NCBI RefSeq assembly: GCF_905221025.1
Contig: NZ_CAJNBL010000008.1
Span: 1-64,000, forward strand
Source of the DNA: Candidatus Nitrotoga fabula
GTDB taxonomy: Bacteria; Pseudomonadota; Gammaproteobacteria; Burkholderiales; Gallionellaceae
DNA: 64,000 nt
Direction: 5' to 3'
Shown in pieces: positions 20,322 through 31,216 of the stretch. The stretch's first letter is position 1. Every line of letters begins with the position of its first letter. A program made the position numbers and the translations under genes. Below the pieces are notes generated by a model. It was given only the letters and a program-made list of their open reading frames with translations, searched no databases and was not told the origin of the DNA.

Positions 20322-20753
20322 TTAAAAAACTGGCACCAAATGAGCCTTATCCAAATTGGAAAGTTCAATTGAAATTGGCTTTCCATCGACTTCCAACTGC
20401 AAAACTCCGTTCACGAGATCACCGAGAATCCCGGTAAAATTCCTTCGGCCATCCAATGGAAGACGTAACTTTAATTGCGCCTTCCTGCCACGAAAACGTA
20501 TAAAATCTTTTTCTTTCTTAATCGGCCGATCTAACCCTGGCGAGGAAACTTCAAGTCGCGCATAATCTACCCCCTCTACTGCAAAAAGACGTGTCAACTG
20601 GTGGCTAACCAATTCGCAATCTTCTACCGTAATACCGTCAAACTTATCGAGAAACACTCGCAACAAACCTCTACCGGATATTTCAAGGTCAACCAATTCA
20701 TATCCCAACCCAGTCACCGTTGTTTCGACTAATTTCAGTACGTCCATGACCAT
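20322..20753 (-). CDS. rimP: ribosome maturation factor RimP
   Basis: 30S maturation factor of about 143 aa. The sequence VTGLGYELVDLEISGRGLLR and EVSSPGLDRPIKKEKDFIRF with GRKAQLKLRLPLDGRRNFTG is typical of RimP, an N-terminal alpha/beta domain plus an Sm-like barrel. The open frame begins at a GTG (20759). I place the start at the ATG 20751-20753, with 20747 also possible; neither has a strong ribosome-binding site. It is the first gene of the nusA-infB cluster. Confidence 0.93.
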   Translation of the reverse strand: MVMDVLKLVETTVTGLGYELVDLEISGRGLLRVFLDKFDGITVEDCELVSHQLTRLFAVEGVDYARLEVSSPGLDRPIKKEKDFIRFRGRKAQLKLRLPLDGRRNFTGILGDLVNGVLQLEVDGKPISIELSNLDKAHLVPVF

Positions 20754-20770
20754 GCCCACAAATAAAAAAC

Positions 20771-20782
20771 GGGCCTAGGCCC
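20771..20782 (-). terminator. short GC palindrome with T-run ahead of rimP
   Basis: GGGCCTAGGCCC (20771-20782) is a perfect palindrome followed on the minus strand by GTTTTTTATT, only about 20-30 bases before the rimP start. It resembles a small intrinsic terminator or attenuator at the head of the rimP-nusA-infB cluster. With at most a 4-bp stem plus loop it would be weak. Confidence 0.4.
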
Positions 20783-21035
20783 ATCTGAAAACTTTGTTAA
20801 GTATAGCAAAAATATGCAGCAATGGGAATTGCCCCACGCATAACTGCCCACTCATAGCGTGTCATGTTGAATACAATAACTGGAAACTTAGAACTCAAGC
20901 TGCACTGGGAAATGCAGTATCGGAATTCAGCATCAACTGGATTTCCAAATCCTGTGTAATGTAAAATTCATAATATCCAGAACCGCTTGGTCTATAGCAT
21001 TTCGATCGGAAAACTTTACACAACCTGGAACAACC

Positions 21036-21410
21036 TTAGGCCTTCAGAATCCCCAGCAGATCATGAATTTCTCGACGAATTTCAGACAAGCTCAGGTTTT
21101 GCTTCGACAACTTTACTTGATGAGCATCCATCTGTGGCTCAACAAAATTATCCAGGCGTCCACGTGCCCCACTGATAGTGAACCCCTCTTCATACAGCAA
21201 TTGCCTGATGCGGCGAATCAGCAAAACTTCATGATGCTGGTAATAACGACGGTTACCGCCTCGCTTTACAGGCTTAAGCTGGGTGAATTCCAGCTCCCAA
21301 TAACGCAGAACATGGGCTTTCACCCCGCACAATTCACTAACCTCACCAATAGTAAAATAGCGCTTTGCCGGTATTGGAGGAAGTGTGGAGTTAGGCTTGT
21401 AATTTTCCAT
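21036..21410 (-). CDS. MerR family transcriptional regulator
   Basis: DNA-binding regulator of 124 aa. The N-terminal winged helix-turn-helix is [20 protein letters not shown] and [20 protein letters not shown], the standard MerR recognition unit. It is followed by a short helical region without the cysteines of metal sensors. It overlaps the 3' end of ihfA by 20 bases and is the last gene of the cluster. A MerR-like gene behind ihfA is a standing arrangement in many beta- and gammaproteobacteria; its target is not known from sequence. Confidence 0.9.
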   Translation of the reverse strand: MENYKPNSTLPPIPAKRYFTIGEVSELCGVKAHVLRYWELEFTQLKPVKRGGNRRYYQHHEVLLIRRIRQLLYEEGFTISGARGRLDNFVEPQMDAHQVKLSKQNLSLSEIRREIHDLLGILKA

Positions 21411-21696
21411 GATAGTTTGTTTCTACCATGCTCTTGAGTTTTTGGCTGGGATGAAAGGTCACCACACGCCGCGCAGTTATCGGGATATCCTCTCCGGTCT
21501 TAGGGTTGCGTCCCGGACGCTGAGGTTTTTCACGCAGCTGAAAATTACCAAAACCAGAAAGCTTGACGCTTTCTCCACGTTCCAGTTGGGCGCGAATTTC
21601 TTCAAAAAAACATTCGACCATATCCTTGGCTTCACGCTTGTTTAAACCGACTTTCTCAAACAATAAATCCGCCAGCTCTGCTTTCGTTAATGTCAT
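21391..21696 (-). CDS. ihfA: integration host factor subunit alpha
   Basis: HU/IHF-family DNA-bending protein of 101 aa that pairs with IhfB. The start [20 protein letters not shown], the core [20 protein letters not shown] and the beta-arm [20 protein letters not shown] are diagnostic of the alpha subunit. It follows pheT after 10 bases, the normal location, and overlaps the merR-type gene at its 3' end. Confidence 0.97.
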   Translation of the reverse strand: MTLTKAELADLLFEKVGLNKREAKDMVECFFEEIRAQLERGESVKLSGFGNFQLREKPQRPGRNPKTGEDIPITARRVVTFHPSQKLKSMVETNYHGKLQA

Positions 21697-21706
21697 TGAT
21701 CACCTC

Positions 21707-24058
21707 TTATATTCGCAATTGCGCACGCTGCTGTTGTAAAACAGCAATCAATAACGCAATACTTTGTTCAATTTCACTATCAGTTAAAGTTTTTTGAGTA
21801 TCTTGCAATAACACCCGGAAAGCAAGGCTTTTTTTTCCATCCCCCACACTTGCTCCACGGTACAAGTCAAACAGTCCGATTTCTACCACATATGGAATAT
21901 TGCTAGACTGCATGGCATTTATCAATGATTGAACGGTTACACTCTCATCCACAATCACGGCAATATCACGGCGAACCGGAGGAAATTTTGAGATATCTCT
22001 TGCACGCGGTAAATTAACCGTTGTCAAGGCATGCAAATCTACCTCAAACCATACTACCGATTTCAGAATTTCATACTGCTGCAGCCATTGCGGATGCAAC
22101 TCGCCTATCCAACCGACCGTTTTACCATCAAGCAAAATTTCAGCCGAACGTCCTGGATGAGATGCTGGGTGGGGTGACACATGAAAAATTATTTGTGCAG
22201 GGAAGAACAACGCTTCGACATCAGCTTTCACGTCATAAAAATCCACCATACGCGTCTCAACTCCCCATTGTTCAGGAAATTGCGCCCCATAGCACAGCCC
22301 ACCAAATTTCTCCTGCTGGCTATATTCCTCCCCACTGAAACATACCCCTGTTTCAAACAGGCGCACACGGGATTGTTTATGCGTCAAATTAATACGCAAT
22401 GCACCGATCAAGCCACCCAAAAGACTACTGCGCATCACAGTCATCTGACTGGAAATCGGGTTCTTCAGAGTAACGGGTCTCGCATTGCCGCATAAATTCT
22501 TTTCGACATCAGCATCATGAAATGCATAACTGATCGTTTCCTGGTAATCACGTGCCACCATGATTTGGCGCAGCCGACAAACTGGACGCAGAGTTTCCGG
22601 TTCCAAAATCATCCTGGCTGGTGTTTGTGACGGCCGAACCAAAATATTGTCATAACCAATCAAACGGGCAATTTCTTCGATCAAATCCACTTCCAATAAT
22701 ATATCAAAGCGAAAGCTGGGCGGAATTACATAAAAATCATCATCCTTCAGTGCAAATTGCAATTGCATGCACTGTAGCAGCGCTGCGATTCCATCATTAT
22801 CTATGGGTATTCCAAGAACACGCTCTACCCGGCTAGTGCGCAGCCTGATTGGGTCCCTCGCAGGCAATTCCCCCTTGGCCTCGGTGACAATTCCAGCTTG
22901 CCCCCCACAAATCTCCAATAACAGATTTGTTGCACGTTCTAGTGCAGTGCGCGTAACGGAAAAATCTACACCACGCTCAAAACGATATGCAGAATCAGTG
23001 GAGATATTCAATCTGCGCGCTTTTCCAACAACTGCATCCGGTATAAAAAAAGCACTCTCCAGAAAAACATCCCGTGTATCAATTTGCACACTGGTTCCTG
23101 CACATCCCATTATGCCGGCCAGCGCCAAGGGGCGCGCATCATCCGCAATTACCAACATGTCATCGCGCAATATAACTTTTTGATCGTTAAGTAAAACCAG
23201 TTCCTCATTCATGCAAGCAAAGCGCACTGTAACGTTACCTGCAACCTTCTCCAGATTGTAAGCATGAAGCGGTTGTCCAAGTTCAATCATTACATAATTT
23301 GTAATATCTACTATTGCATTAATGCTACGCAAGCCACTACGCTCCAAACGGCGCACCATCCAAGATGGTGTCTTTGCAGCGCCATTCACCCCGCGTACGA
23401 TGCGACCGCAATAAAGTGGACAGGCTTCGGGAGCGTCAACACGCACCATTACCGACTCTGCAATATCAATACCAGAAGGCTCGACTTCCAACGCATTTAA
23501 TACGTCACCTGTCATCGCTGCCACTTCCCGTGCAATGCCCACTATACTTAAACAGTCGCTGCGGTTTGGGGTAAGCTTGACAGTAAACAACATATCGTCC
23601 AGGTCCAGGTATTCTCGAAGTAACCGACCTACAGGAGCAGCTTCAGGCAATACCAGCAAACCTGGACCTGCACCAGACAATCCCAACTCATCAGCTGAAC
23701 ATAGCATGCCATTTGATTCGACTTTGCGAACCTTGGTTTGCTTAATAACGAGACCGCCTGGTAATTCCGCACCAATACGTGCAAAGGGCACCTTGATACC
23801 GACAGCAACATTAGATGCGCCACATACAACACTGACTGGCATAGCCTCGCCCACATCGACCTGGCATACATTTAAACGATCGGCATTGGGGTGCCTGACC
23901 ACTTCCAGCACCTCGGCCACCACCACCTGATTGAATGCAGGCGAAACCGGCTCCAATGCCTCCACTTCCAACCCTGCCATGGTCAATTTATGTGAAAGTT
24001 CATGGCTTGTCAGGCTTGGGTTAATCCAGGTCCTTAACCAATTCTCGGAAAATTTCAT
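21707..24058 (-). CDS. pheT: phenylalanine--tRNA ligase beta subunit
   Basis: Large subunit (783 aa) of the (alpha-beta)2 PheRS. The N-terminal EMAP-like tRNA-binding domain (VAEVLEVVRHPNADRLNVCQ) is followed by the B3/B4 editing domain, the B5 domain, the synthetase-like core and a C-terminal anticodon-binding FDX-ACB domain (FPPVRRDIAVIVDESVTVQS). The start MKFSENWLRTWINPSLTSHE is standard. It begins 1 base after the pheS stop, so the two subunits are translationally coupled. Confidence 0.97.
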   Translation of the reverse strand: MKFSENWLRTWINPSLTSHELSHKLTMAGLEVEALEPVSPAFNQVVVAEVLEVVRHPNADRLNVCQVDVGEAMPVSVVCGASNVAVGIKVPFARIGAELPGGLVIKQTKVRKVESNGMLCSADELGLSGAGPGLLVLPEAAPVGRLLREYLDLDDMLFTVKLTPNRSDCLSIVGIAREVAAMTGDVLNALEVEPSGIDIAESVMVRVDAPEACPLYCGRIVRGVNGAAKTPSWMVRRLERSGLRSINAIVDITNYVMIELGQPLHAYNLEKVAGNVTVRFACMNEELVLLNDQKVILRDDMLVIADDARPLALAGIMGCAGTSVQIDTRDVFLESAFFIPDAVVGKARRLNISTDSAYRFERGVDFSVTRTALERATNLLLEICGGQAGIVTEAKGELPARDPIRLRTSRVERVLGIPIDNDGIAALLQCMQLQFALKDDDFYVIPPSFRFDILLEVDLIEEIARLIGYDNILVRPSQTPARMILEPETLRPVCRLRQIMVARDYQETISYAFHDADVEKNLCGNARPVTLKNPISSQMTVMRSSLLGGLIGALRINLTHKQSRVRLFETGVCFSGEEYSQQEKFGGLCYGAQFPEQWGVETRMVDFYDVKADVEALFFPAQIIFHVSPHPASHPGRSAEILLDGKTVGWIGELHPQWLQQYEILKSVVWFEVDLHALTTVNLPRARDISKFPPVRRDIAVIVDESVTVQSLINAMQSSNIPYVVEIGLFDLYRGASVGDGKKSLAFRVLLQDTQKTLTDSEIEQSIALLIAVLQQQRAQLRI

Positions 24059-24059
24059 T

Positions 24060-25094
<1,035 letters not shown>

Positions 25095-25100
25095 TTAATT

Positions 25101-25106
25101 ATTATA
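25101..25106 (-). promoter_or_regulatory. pheS: candidate pheS -10 element
   Basis: A perfect TATAAT on the minus strand, 22 bases before the pheS start. The -35 region is poor (T-rich, no TTGACA). No Phe-rich leader peptide is visible, so I do not propose classical attenuation. Confidence 0.4.
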
Positions 25107-25215
25107 GTGTTAGCAGGAAAAAACGGAAAGATCAAGCGACCTTGAGACGAAGACCATCGCCATAAGAATATTTCCCAACCTGAAATTTCTTATACGACCT
25201 GATAAACTGTAAACA

Positions 25216-25240
25216 CTAGGGAGCGCAAGGCGCCCCCTAG
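25216..25240 (-). terminator. stem-loop behind rplT
   Basis: Eleven-base arms (25216-25226 and 25230-25240) with one mismatch and a 3-base loop, starting 17 bases after the rplT stop. A broken T-rich stretch follows (TGTTTACAGTTT). It probably terminates or attenuates the infC-rpmI-rplT transcript before pheS. Confidence 0.6.
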
Positions 25241-25257
25241 TAATTAAATGCTGTTAC

Positions 25258-25617
25258 TTAAATTCCGAGACTGGCTTTCGCCTGCCCTACAATCTGGATA
25301 AATGCATTTTTATCAAAAACAGCCAGATCCGCAAGCACCTTTCGGTCAATACCAATGGAAGCCTTTTTCAGACCGTTCATGAATACACTGTAACTTAACC
25401 CATGCTCACGTGCTGCCGCATTGATACGTGCGATCCATAATGTACGGAACTGGCGTTTACGTTGCCGACGATCGCGATATGCATACTGCCCCGCCTTCAT
25501 TACCGCCTCTTTGGCGATACGATATACATTTTTACGACGACCGCGATATCCCTTGGCTAAGTTCAAAATCTTTTTATGGCGCGCTCTCGCCGTTACTCCG
25601 CGTTTGACTCTTGGCAT
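25258..25617 (-). CDS. rplT: 50S ribosomal protein L20
   Basis: L20, 119 aa, a 23S rRNA-binding assembly protein. [20 protein letters not shown] and [20 protein letters not shown] are signature stretches. It follows rpmI after 10 bases and in many bacteria represses the rpmI-rplT message. Confidence 0.98.
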   Translation of the reverse strand: MPRVKRGVTARARHKKILNLAKGYRGRRKNVYRIAKEAVMKAGQYAYRDRRQRKRQFRTLWIARINAAAREHGLSYSVFMNGLKKASIGIDRKVLADLAVFDKNAFIQIVGQAKASLGI

Positions 25618-25627
25618 TTTTTACTCC

Positions 25628-25825
25628 TTAAGCGTATGGCATCATGGCACGAATAGACGCCGTATTGCTCGCATGAACTTCGGCGATGCCGCGCAGCTGA
25701 CGTTTATTCTTGGTGGTTTTTTTTGTCAGAATATGGCGTTTAAATGCTTGGGCACGCTTTATGCTGCCGCTCGCCCGCACCTTGAAGCGCTTTGCAGCAC
25801 CACTTTTTGATTTCATTTTAGGCAT
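25628..25825 (-). CDS. rpmI: 50S ribosomal protein L35
   Basis: L35, 65 aa. [20 protein letters not shown] and the basic core [19 protein letters not shown] are diagnostic. Good ribosome-binding site AGGAG just upstream. It lies between infC and rplT, as normal. Confidence 0.98.
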   Translation of the reverse strand: MPKMKSKSGAAKRFKVRASGSIKRAQAFKRHILTKKTTKNKRQLRGIAEVHASNTASIRAMMPYA

Positions 25826-26066
25826 AAGAACTCCTATAAATATTTATTTTATGATACCAGGAGGTTCCTGACAGGAACTCTTGAAAACCCGCACCACTTA
25901 TTTGGAATAACACACCAGGCTGTTAGCACCACACCGATCAGGCCAGCCTCAAACCTGAACAGATTCAGTCAATACATGAAAATTAAAATTTACAACAAGG
26001 TTGATCCAGCTGCTTTGCATTACCGAATCAAGAAGAACCGAAATACAGGAATAAACCGATAGGAGA
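25826..26066 (-). promoter_or_regulatory. structured infC-rpmI spacer, possible L20-responsive leader
   Basis: The 240-base spacer ahead of rpmI contains a 15-base palindrome (25864-25878, GTTCCTG/CAGGAAC around one base) and further pairing possibilities upstream (AGGCTG with CAGCCT near 25918 and 25945). In E. coli the spacer between infC and rplT carries the L20 operator. Similar position and structure suggest, but do not prove, the same role. Confidence 0.3.
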
Positions 26067-26585
26067 TTATTTTTTCTTCGGTGCAAGCACCATCACCATC
26101 TGACGCCCTTCCATTTTTGGAAACTGCTCAACGATACCGTATTCCACAAGATCAGCCATTACGCGTTCCATCATTTGCATACCAATACCTTGATGTGCAA
26201 TTTCCCGCCCCCGAAAACGCAACGTAACCTTTGCCTTGTCGCCGTCCCCGAGAAAGCGGATCAAATTGCGCAATTTGATATTGTAATCCCCATCGTCTGT
26301 TCCAGGCCTGAACTTAACTTCCTTTATCTGGATCTGCTTCTGCTTAAGCTTGGCCTCATGTTGCTTCTTGCTCTCTGCGTATTTGAATTTGCCAATATCC
26401 ATAATCCGGCAAACCGGCGGCTCCGCCATCGGCGCAACCTCAACCAGATCCAGATCTGCCTCTTCAGCCAAACGTAGCGCCTCTACTACTGCCATCACAC
26501 CAAGCGGCTCTCCTCCTGCACCAACAAGACGTACATAAGGCGCAGTTACCTGCTCGTTGATGCGCTGTTCTTTTTCCTGAGCTAT
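26067..26585 (-). CDS. infC: translation initiation factor IF-3 (probable AUA start)
   Basis: IF-3, about 172 aa, keeps 30S subunits free and checks the start codon. The N-domain has [20 protein letters not shown] and [19 protein letters not shown]; the C-domain has [20 protein letters not shown] and ends MVLAPKKK. The frame is open upstream to 26657, but that would overlap thrS by 59 bases and add 24 non-family residues. The natural start is the ATA at 26583-26585, with GGAG eight bases ahead and 13 bases after the thrS stop. infC is known for rare start codons (AUU in E. coli) that let IF-3 repress its own synthesis, which supports this choice. Confidence 0.93.
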   Translation of the reverse strand: MAQEKEQRINEQVTAPYVRLVGAGGEPLGVMAVVEALRLAEEADLDLVEVAPMAEPPVCRIMDIGKFKYAESKKQHEAKLKQKQIQIKEVKFRPGTDDGDYNIKLRNLIRFLGDGDKAKVTLRFRGREIAHQGIGMQMMERVMADLVEYGIVEQFPKMEGRQMVMVLAPKKK

Positions 26586-26598
26586 TGCAGTTTCTCCA

Positions 26599-28518
26599 TC
26601 AAAAATTAATTGTTCCACCTGCCTGCAGGTCCAATCGCAGATGTTGCAGTAATGCACCCATTAACATCTGCCCAAGGTTCTCACCTTTTCTGGTACGTAC
26701 GGCAATCGAATTCTCAGCCATTTCCTTATCACCCACGATCAGTTGATAAGGTAACTTTTGTAAACTATATTCGCGTATTTTATAGTTAATTTTCTCATTA
26801 CGCAAATCCAGATGAACCCGGAATCCTGCCAATCGCAAATTTTCCGCCACCTTGGCTGCATACTCTTCTTGGGCCTTGGATATATTCATTACCACCATTT
26901 GTATTGGCGACAACCATAATGGAAATGCACCTGCATAATGTTCAATCAGGATACCCAGGAAACGCTCTAGCGACCCCAGAATTGCGCGATGAAGCATCAC
27001 CGGAACTTTTCGCGTATTGTCTTCGTCGATATATTCCGCACCCAGGCGTACAGGAAGATTAAAGTCCAACTGAATGGTCCCGCATTGCCAGATGCGGCCC
27101 AGCGTATCTTTCAAAGAAAATTCAATTTTGGGCCCGTAAAATGCTCCCTCCCCAGGTTGTAATTCATACTCCAGGTTATTCTGACTCAATGCAGCAGCCA
27201 ACGCCGCCTCAGCCTTATCCCAGGACTCATCGGAACCCACACGCTTTTCCGGGCGAGTAGAAAGTTTTACCAGAACATTGTGAAACCCAAAATCTGCATA
27301 AACTTTTTGCAACATAACAATGAAATTCGCCACCTCACTCTCAATCTGGTTTTCAGTGCAAAAAATATGTGCATCATCCTGAGTAAAGGCACGTACACGC
27401 ATTAAACCATGAAGCGATCCAGATGGTTCATTTCTATGACAAGAGCCAAATTCGGCCAATCTGATCGGCAATTCACGATAGCTGCGCAAACCGCAATTAA
27501 AAATCTGTACATGCCCGGGACAATTCATTGGTTTTACAGCAAAATCTCTTGCCTCCGAATGAGTAGTAAACATATGATCATGGTAGTTTTCCCAGTGACC
27601 CGATTTCTCCCAGAGTATACGATCCAACATGGTAGGAGTACGCACTTCTTGATAGCCATACTCACGGAATTGCATGCGCATGTAACCCTCAACTACCTGC
27701 CAGATAGCCCATCCATTTGGATGCCAGAATATCATTCCTGGCGCATCATCTTGCATATGGAATAAATCTAACTGCTTCGCGAGTTTTCTATGATCTCGCT
27801 TTTCTGCTTCATCCAGACGCAGCAGATAAGACTCAAGATCTTCTTTCCTAGCCCAAGCTGTGCCATAAATACGCTGTAGCATGGCATTACGGTGATCGCC
27901 ACGCCAATATGCTCCAGCGACGCTCATCAACTTAAAAACCTTTAATTTTCCCGTAGATGGTACATGTGGACCACGGCATAGGTCCGTGAAATCTCCCTCG
28001 GTATAAAGTGACACAGCTTGATCAGCTGGAATAGATTCGATAATTTCAGCTTTATACAGCTCTCCTATGCTCTTGAAAAATGCCACCGCCTCATCTCTTG
28101 GCAATACTTTGCGCGTTATAGGAATGTCGCGCCCGGCCAATTCAGTCATCCGTCTTTCGAGCGCGAATAAATCTTCCGGGGTAAACGGACGATCATAAGA
28201 AAAATCATAGTAAAACCCATTTTCAATTACCGGTCCGATTGTTACTTGGGCCTCAGGGAATAGCTCCTTCACGGCATAAGCTAAAAGGTGTGCAGTAGAA
28301 TGTCGGATAATCTCTAGGCCTTCCTCATCCTTATCAGTAATGATAGATAATGCTGTATCAGAAGAAATGAGGAATGAAGTATCAACCAGTCGCCCGTTCA
28401 CCTTGCCAGCGAGTGCTGCACGAGCCAAACCTGCACCTATATTTTGAGCAACTTCAGCAACGGTTACTGGCTGAGCAAAAATGCGCTTCGAGCCATCTGG
28501 CAATGTAATACAAGGCAT
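26599..28518 (-). CDS. thrS: threonine--tRNA ligase
   Basis: Class II synthetase of 639 aa. A TGS domain (residues 1-62) leads, followed by the N2 editing domain with [20 protein letters not shown] and the C-R-GPH zinc/editing motif [12 protein letters not shown]. Then come the catalytic core with [12 protein letters not shown] and [20 protein letters not shown], and a C-terminal anticodon-binding domain ([20 protein letters not shown]). The start [12 protein letters not shown] is typical. First gene of the thrS-infC-rpmI-rplT run, with its own candidate promoter. Confidence 0.97.
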   Translation of the reverse strand: MPCITLPDGSKRIFAQPVTVAEVAQNIGAGLARAALAGKVNGRLVDTSFLISSDTALSIITDKDEEGLEIIRHSTAHLLAYAVKELFPEAQVTIGPVIENGFYYDFSYDRPFTPEDLFALERRMTELAGRDIPITRKVLPRDEAVAFFKSIGELYKAEIIESIPADQAVSLYTEGDFTDLCRGPHVPSTGKLKVFKLMSVAGAYWRGDHRNAMLQRIYGTAWARKEDLESYLLRLDEAEKRDHRKLAKQLDLFHMQDDAPGMIFWHPNGWAIWQVVEGYMRMQFREYGYQEVRTPTMLDRILWEKSGHWENYHDHMFTTHSEARDFAVKPMNCPGHVQIFNCGLRSYRELPIRLAEFGSCHRNEPSGSLHGLMRVRAFTQDDAHIFCTENQIESEVANFIVMLQKVYADFGFHNVLVKLSTRPEKRVGSDESWDKAEAALAAALSQNNLEYELQPGEGAFYGPKIEFSLKDTLGRIWQCGTIQLDFNLPVRLGAEYIDEDNTRKVPVMLHRAILGSLERFLGILIEHYAGAFPLWLSPIQMVVMNISKAQEEYAAKVAENLRLAGFRVHLDLRNEKINYKIREYSLQKLPYQLIVGDKEMAENSIAVRTRKGENLGQMLMGALLQHLRLDLQAGGTINF

Positions 28519-28943
28519 ATTTATATCTTTAAAAATAAAGTGTTATTTTAATTCAGGATGACCGATAGAGTATCAATCATGCGTCCAAGATGTGGCAAAA
28601 ATTATTATTATAATACGATAATAGATGTATGAATAACCTTATAAAAGAACCAAACCAGGTTCGAAACAACTTTAAATCCAGCTATTAATCTGGGACATGC
28701 ACCTACATTTTATTAAATTACACATTGCGAATGTAAGTAATCTACCGAGCAGTGTATTCATATCAATATAAACTTGAAACCGCACACTCTTATCGCTATG
28801 TGCCAGGATTTCTTTAAAATCCCTGCATAACCTTCTGCAGGTACTATTTATTAAGTTTTTTCTTTACAGCCTCGGTATGAAGCAACATGCTTTGCTTCAC
28901 TTGCATATGGCAGCACCTTAATATTATGCTGGACAACATAAAA
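28519..28943. other. thrS leader and glmM-thrS intergenic region
   Basis: 425 bases, AT-rich, no gene. On the minus strand a perfect TATAAT (28607-28612) gives a candidate thrS promoter with transcription starting near 28600 and an 80-base leader; the -35 box is poor. A short stem (AGGATTT/AAATCCC type, about 28805-28825) may mark the end of the glmM message. I see no T-box or Thr-codon leader peptide. Confidence 0.4.
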
Positions 28944-30305
28944 TTATCCGCGCACTGCTTCATGCACGGCTTGCGCAATGGTTTCAACCCAGTTACGCAC
29001 TTTATCCCCATCCTCTCCTTCCACCATTACACGCAGTAACGGTTCTGTACCCGACGGCCTTAACAACACTCTGCCATAATTTCCAAGTGCAGATTCTGCA
29101 TCCTTCACCACCTTACGTATGCTCGCGTGAGATTGATAATCAAATCCTCTTGCAACATGAACGTTGCGTAGAATTTGAGGATAAAACTTCACATCGGCAA
29201 CTGCTTGAGACAAGGACTGCTGATTAACTCGAAGAGCGTGCAATACTTGCAGAGCAGCGATAATGCCATCCCCAGTTGTATGACGATCAAGGCAAATGAT
29301 ATGGCCAGAATTTTCCCCACCAAATTGCCAGCCTTTTTGTAACATCATTTCCATTACATATCGGTCTCCAACCTTGGCACGCGCAAAAGGAACATTCATG
29401 TATTGCATGGCATGCTCAAAAGCCAGATTTGTCATCAACGTCCCTACTACCCCACCCCTAAGCATTTCCTGGTCATGACGATGTTTGACAATAACATACA
29501 GAAGTTGATCGCCATCATACAGGCATCCATCTGCATCGACCATCACCAGACGGTCACCATCTCCATCCAGCGCAATCCCCAGATCTGCATGGTAATCTTT
29601 CACGGCTTGCTGTAAATTGGCAGGTGCAGTGGCACCATAACCATCATTGATGTTCTTTCCATCCGGTTGCACACCGATCGCTATAACATCAGCACCCAGT
29701 TCATGAAAAACATGCCTTGCAATTTGGTAACAAGCTCCATGCGCACAGTCCACCACTAACTTTAATCCACGCAAATCCAGATCATAAGGAAAGCTGCTCT
29801 TACAAAACTCAATATAGCGACCTGCTGCATCCTGCACACGTTTGGCTTTGCCCAGCTTGGCCGAAAACATGGTATTAAGAGGGGTTTCAAGCCCAGCTTC
29901 AATGGCACACTCCATATCATCAGCCAGCTTGTTGCCCTGGCTGGAAAAGAACTTAATGCCATTATCCTCAAATAAATTATGCGAAGCGGAAATCACAATA
30001 CCCGCCTGCAAACGTAATGCACGGGTTAAATAGGCTACTGCAGGAGTTGGTACCGGACCGGCCAGATAAACGTCCACCCCCGCGGCAATCAAACCAGCCT
30101 GCAAGGCCGATTCAAGCAAATAGCCAGAAATCCGCGTGTCCTTGCCAATCAGTACACCAGGATTCTCATCCCGAGATAAATGCCAATCTGCGGAAGCCAA
30201 CACTTTCCCAGCAGAATACCCCAAATGCATAATCAATTCGGGGGTAATAGGATACTCCCCTACCCGACCACGCACTCCATCCGTGCCAAAGAATTTTTTT
30301 TTCAC
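28944..30305 (-). CDS. glmM: phosphoglucosamine mutase
   Basis: Enzyme of 453 aa converting glucosamine-6-phosphate to glucosamine-1-phosphate for UDP-GlcNAc, peptidoglycan and [22 protein letters not shown] opens the protein. The phosphoserine loop is [18 protein letters not shown] at about residues 98-116; the serine after the alanine is the phosphorylated one. The metal loop is DGDGDR and the sugar-binding GGENSGH is present. The C-terminus has [15 protein letters not shown]. It overlaps folP by 4 bases, the usual folP-glmM coupling behind ftsH. Confidence 0.97.
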   Translation of the reverse strand: MKKKFFGTDGVRGRVGEYPITPELIMHLGYSAGKVLASADWHLSRDENPGVLIGKDTRISGYLLESALQAGLIAAGVDVYLAGPVPTPAVAYLTRALRLQAGIVISASHNLFEDNGIKFFSSQGNKLADDMECAIEAGLETPLNTMFSAKLGKAKRVQDAAGRYIEFCKSSFPYDLDLRGLKLVVDCAHGACYQIARHVFHELGADVIAIGVQPDGKNINDGYGATAPANLQQAVKDYHADLGIALDGDGDRLVMVDADGCLYDGDQLLYVIVKHRHDQEMLRGGVVGTLMTNLAFEHAMQYMNVPFARAKVGDRYVMEMMLQKGWQFGGENSGHIICLDRHTTGDGIIAALQVLHALRVNQQSLSQAVADVKFYPQILRNVHVARGFDYQSHASIRKVVKDAESALGNYGRVLLRPSGTEPLLRVMVEGEDGDKVRNWVETIAQAVHEAVRG

Positions 30306-31129
30306 AAGTCCATTTCCCTTACAGCATTTAAAACTCTCAAAGCATCCACCGTGGCACGTACATCATGAACACGAACCACACTTGCACCTTTTAACACTGC
30401 CAGCAATGCTGCAGCCACACTTGCATGGATCCTGCCATCAACTCCATGGCCAGTAATTGCCCCCAGCATCGATTTTCGAGACATTCCGACTAAAAGCGGT
30501 ATGCCTAGATCAGAAAATTTATCCAAATACCTTAACAAAGAAAGATTATGTACAAGGGATTTCCCGAATCCAAAACCGGGATCAATCAAGATGCGCTCAC
30601 GTGCAATGCCTGCCGTTTGCGTGAATAATATTCGTTCATGCAAAAACTGATACACTTCCGCGACCACATCCCCATAATGTGGTTGCTGTATGCTCTGATC
30701 CGGGTAGGGCCTATGCATCAAACAAACCGCCGCATTGCTTTTTACTACAGCCATTAACGCATCCGGATGTTGCAATGCATTAATATCATTAATCATACTG
30801 ACACCAGCTGAAAGAACAAATCGCATCACTTCAGGTTTGCAGGTATCCACTGAAAGTGGAACCGGAACTCCACGCAACCCCTCAATCACCGGCATAATAC
30901 GATCCAGCTCCTCATCAACACTGATCGGATTCGCGCCTGGGCGAGAGGATTCGCCGCCAATATCAAGGATGTCCACACCTTCTTCGATAAGCTGATGGGC
31001 ATGAAGCAACGCCGCATGCCGTTGCGCATGATGGCCACCGTCATAAAACGAATCAGGCGTCACATTGACTATGCCCATAACCAGAGCACGAGACAGGTTC
31101 AGATTGAATGAACCGCACTGGAGAAACAT
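30302..31129 (-). CDS. folP: dihydropteroate synthase
   Basis: TIM-barrel enzyme of 275 aa that joins p-aminobenzoate to dihydropterin pyrophosphate; target of sulfonamides. [16 protein letters not shown] is the N-terminal pterin/pyrophosphate loop, [11 protein letters not shown] the second loop, and [15 protein letters not shown] the conserved strand. The stop overlaps the glmM start by 4 bases. It follows ftsH after 87 bases containing a stem-loop. Confidence 0.96.
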   Translation of the reverse strand: MFLQCGSFNLNLSRALVMGIVNVTPDSFYDGGHHAQRHAALLHAHQLIEEGVDILDIGGESSRPGANPISVDEELDRIMPVIEGLRGVPVPLSVDTCKPEVMRFVLSAGVSMINDINALQHPDALMAVVKSNAAVCLMHRPYPDQSIQQPHYGDVVAEVYQFLHERILFTQTAGIARERILIDPGFGFGKSLVHNLSLLRYLDKFSDLGIPLLVGMSRKSMLGAITGHGVDGRIHASVAAALLAVLKGASVVRVHDVRATVDALRVLNAVREMDL

Positions 31130-31153
31130 AGTATGGATAAATACAGCATGAAC

Positions 31154-31187
31154 GGGTGGATTTTAAAAATACTATTAAAATCCACCC
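31154..31187 (-). terminator. 13-bp perfect stem-loop between ftsH and folP
   Basis: Arms GGGTGGATTTTAA (31154-31166) and TTAAAATCCACCC (31175-31187) with an 8-base loop, 29 bases after the ftsH stop and 24 bases before the folP start. No T-run follows. It may partly terminate or shield the ftsH 3' end while letting folP-glmM be transcribed. Confidence 0.5.
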
Positions 31188-31216
31188 CTGACCTCTTTGA
31201 ATTATCTTTTCTGTTT

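Noticed and set aside
20783-21035. Searched for a tRNA between rimP and the merR-type gene, where some relatives carry one
   Set aside because: No cloverleaf, T-loop or CCA-like end found on either strand.
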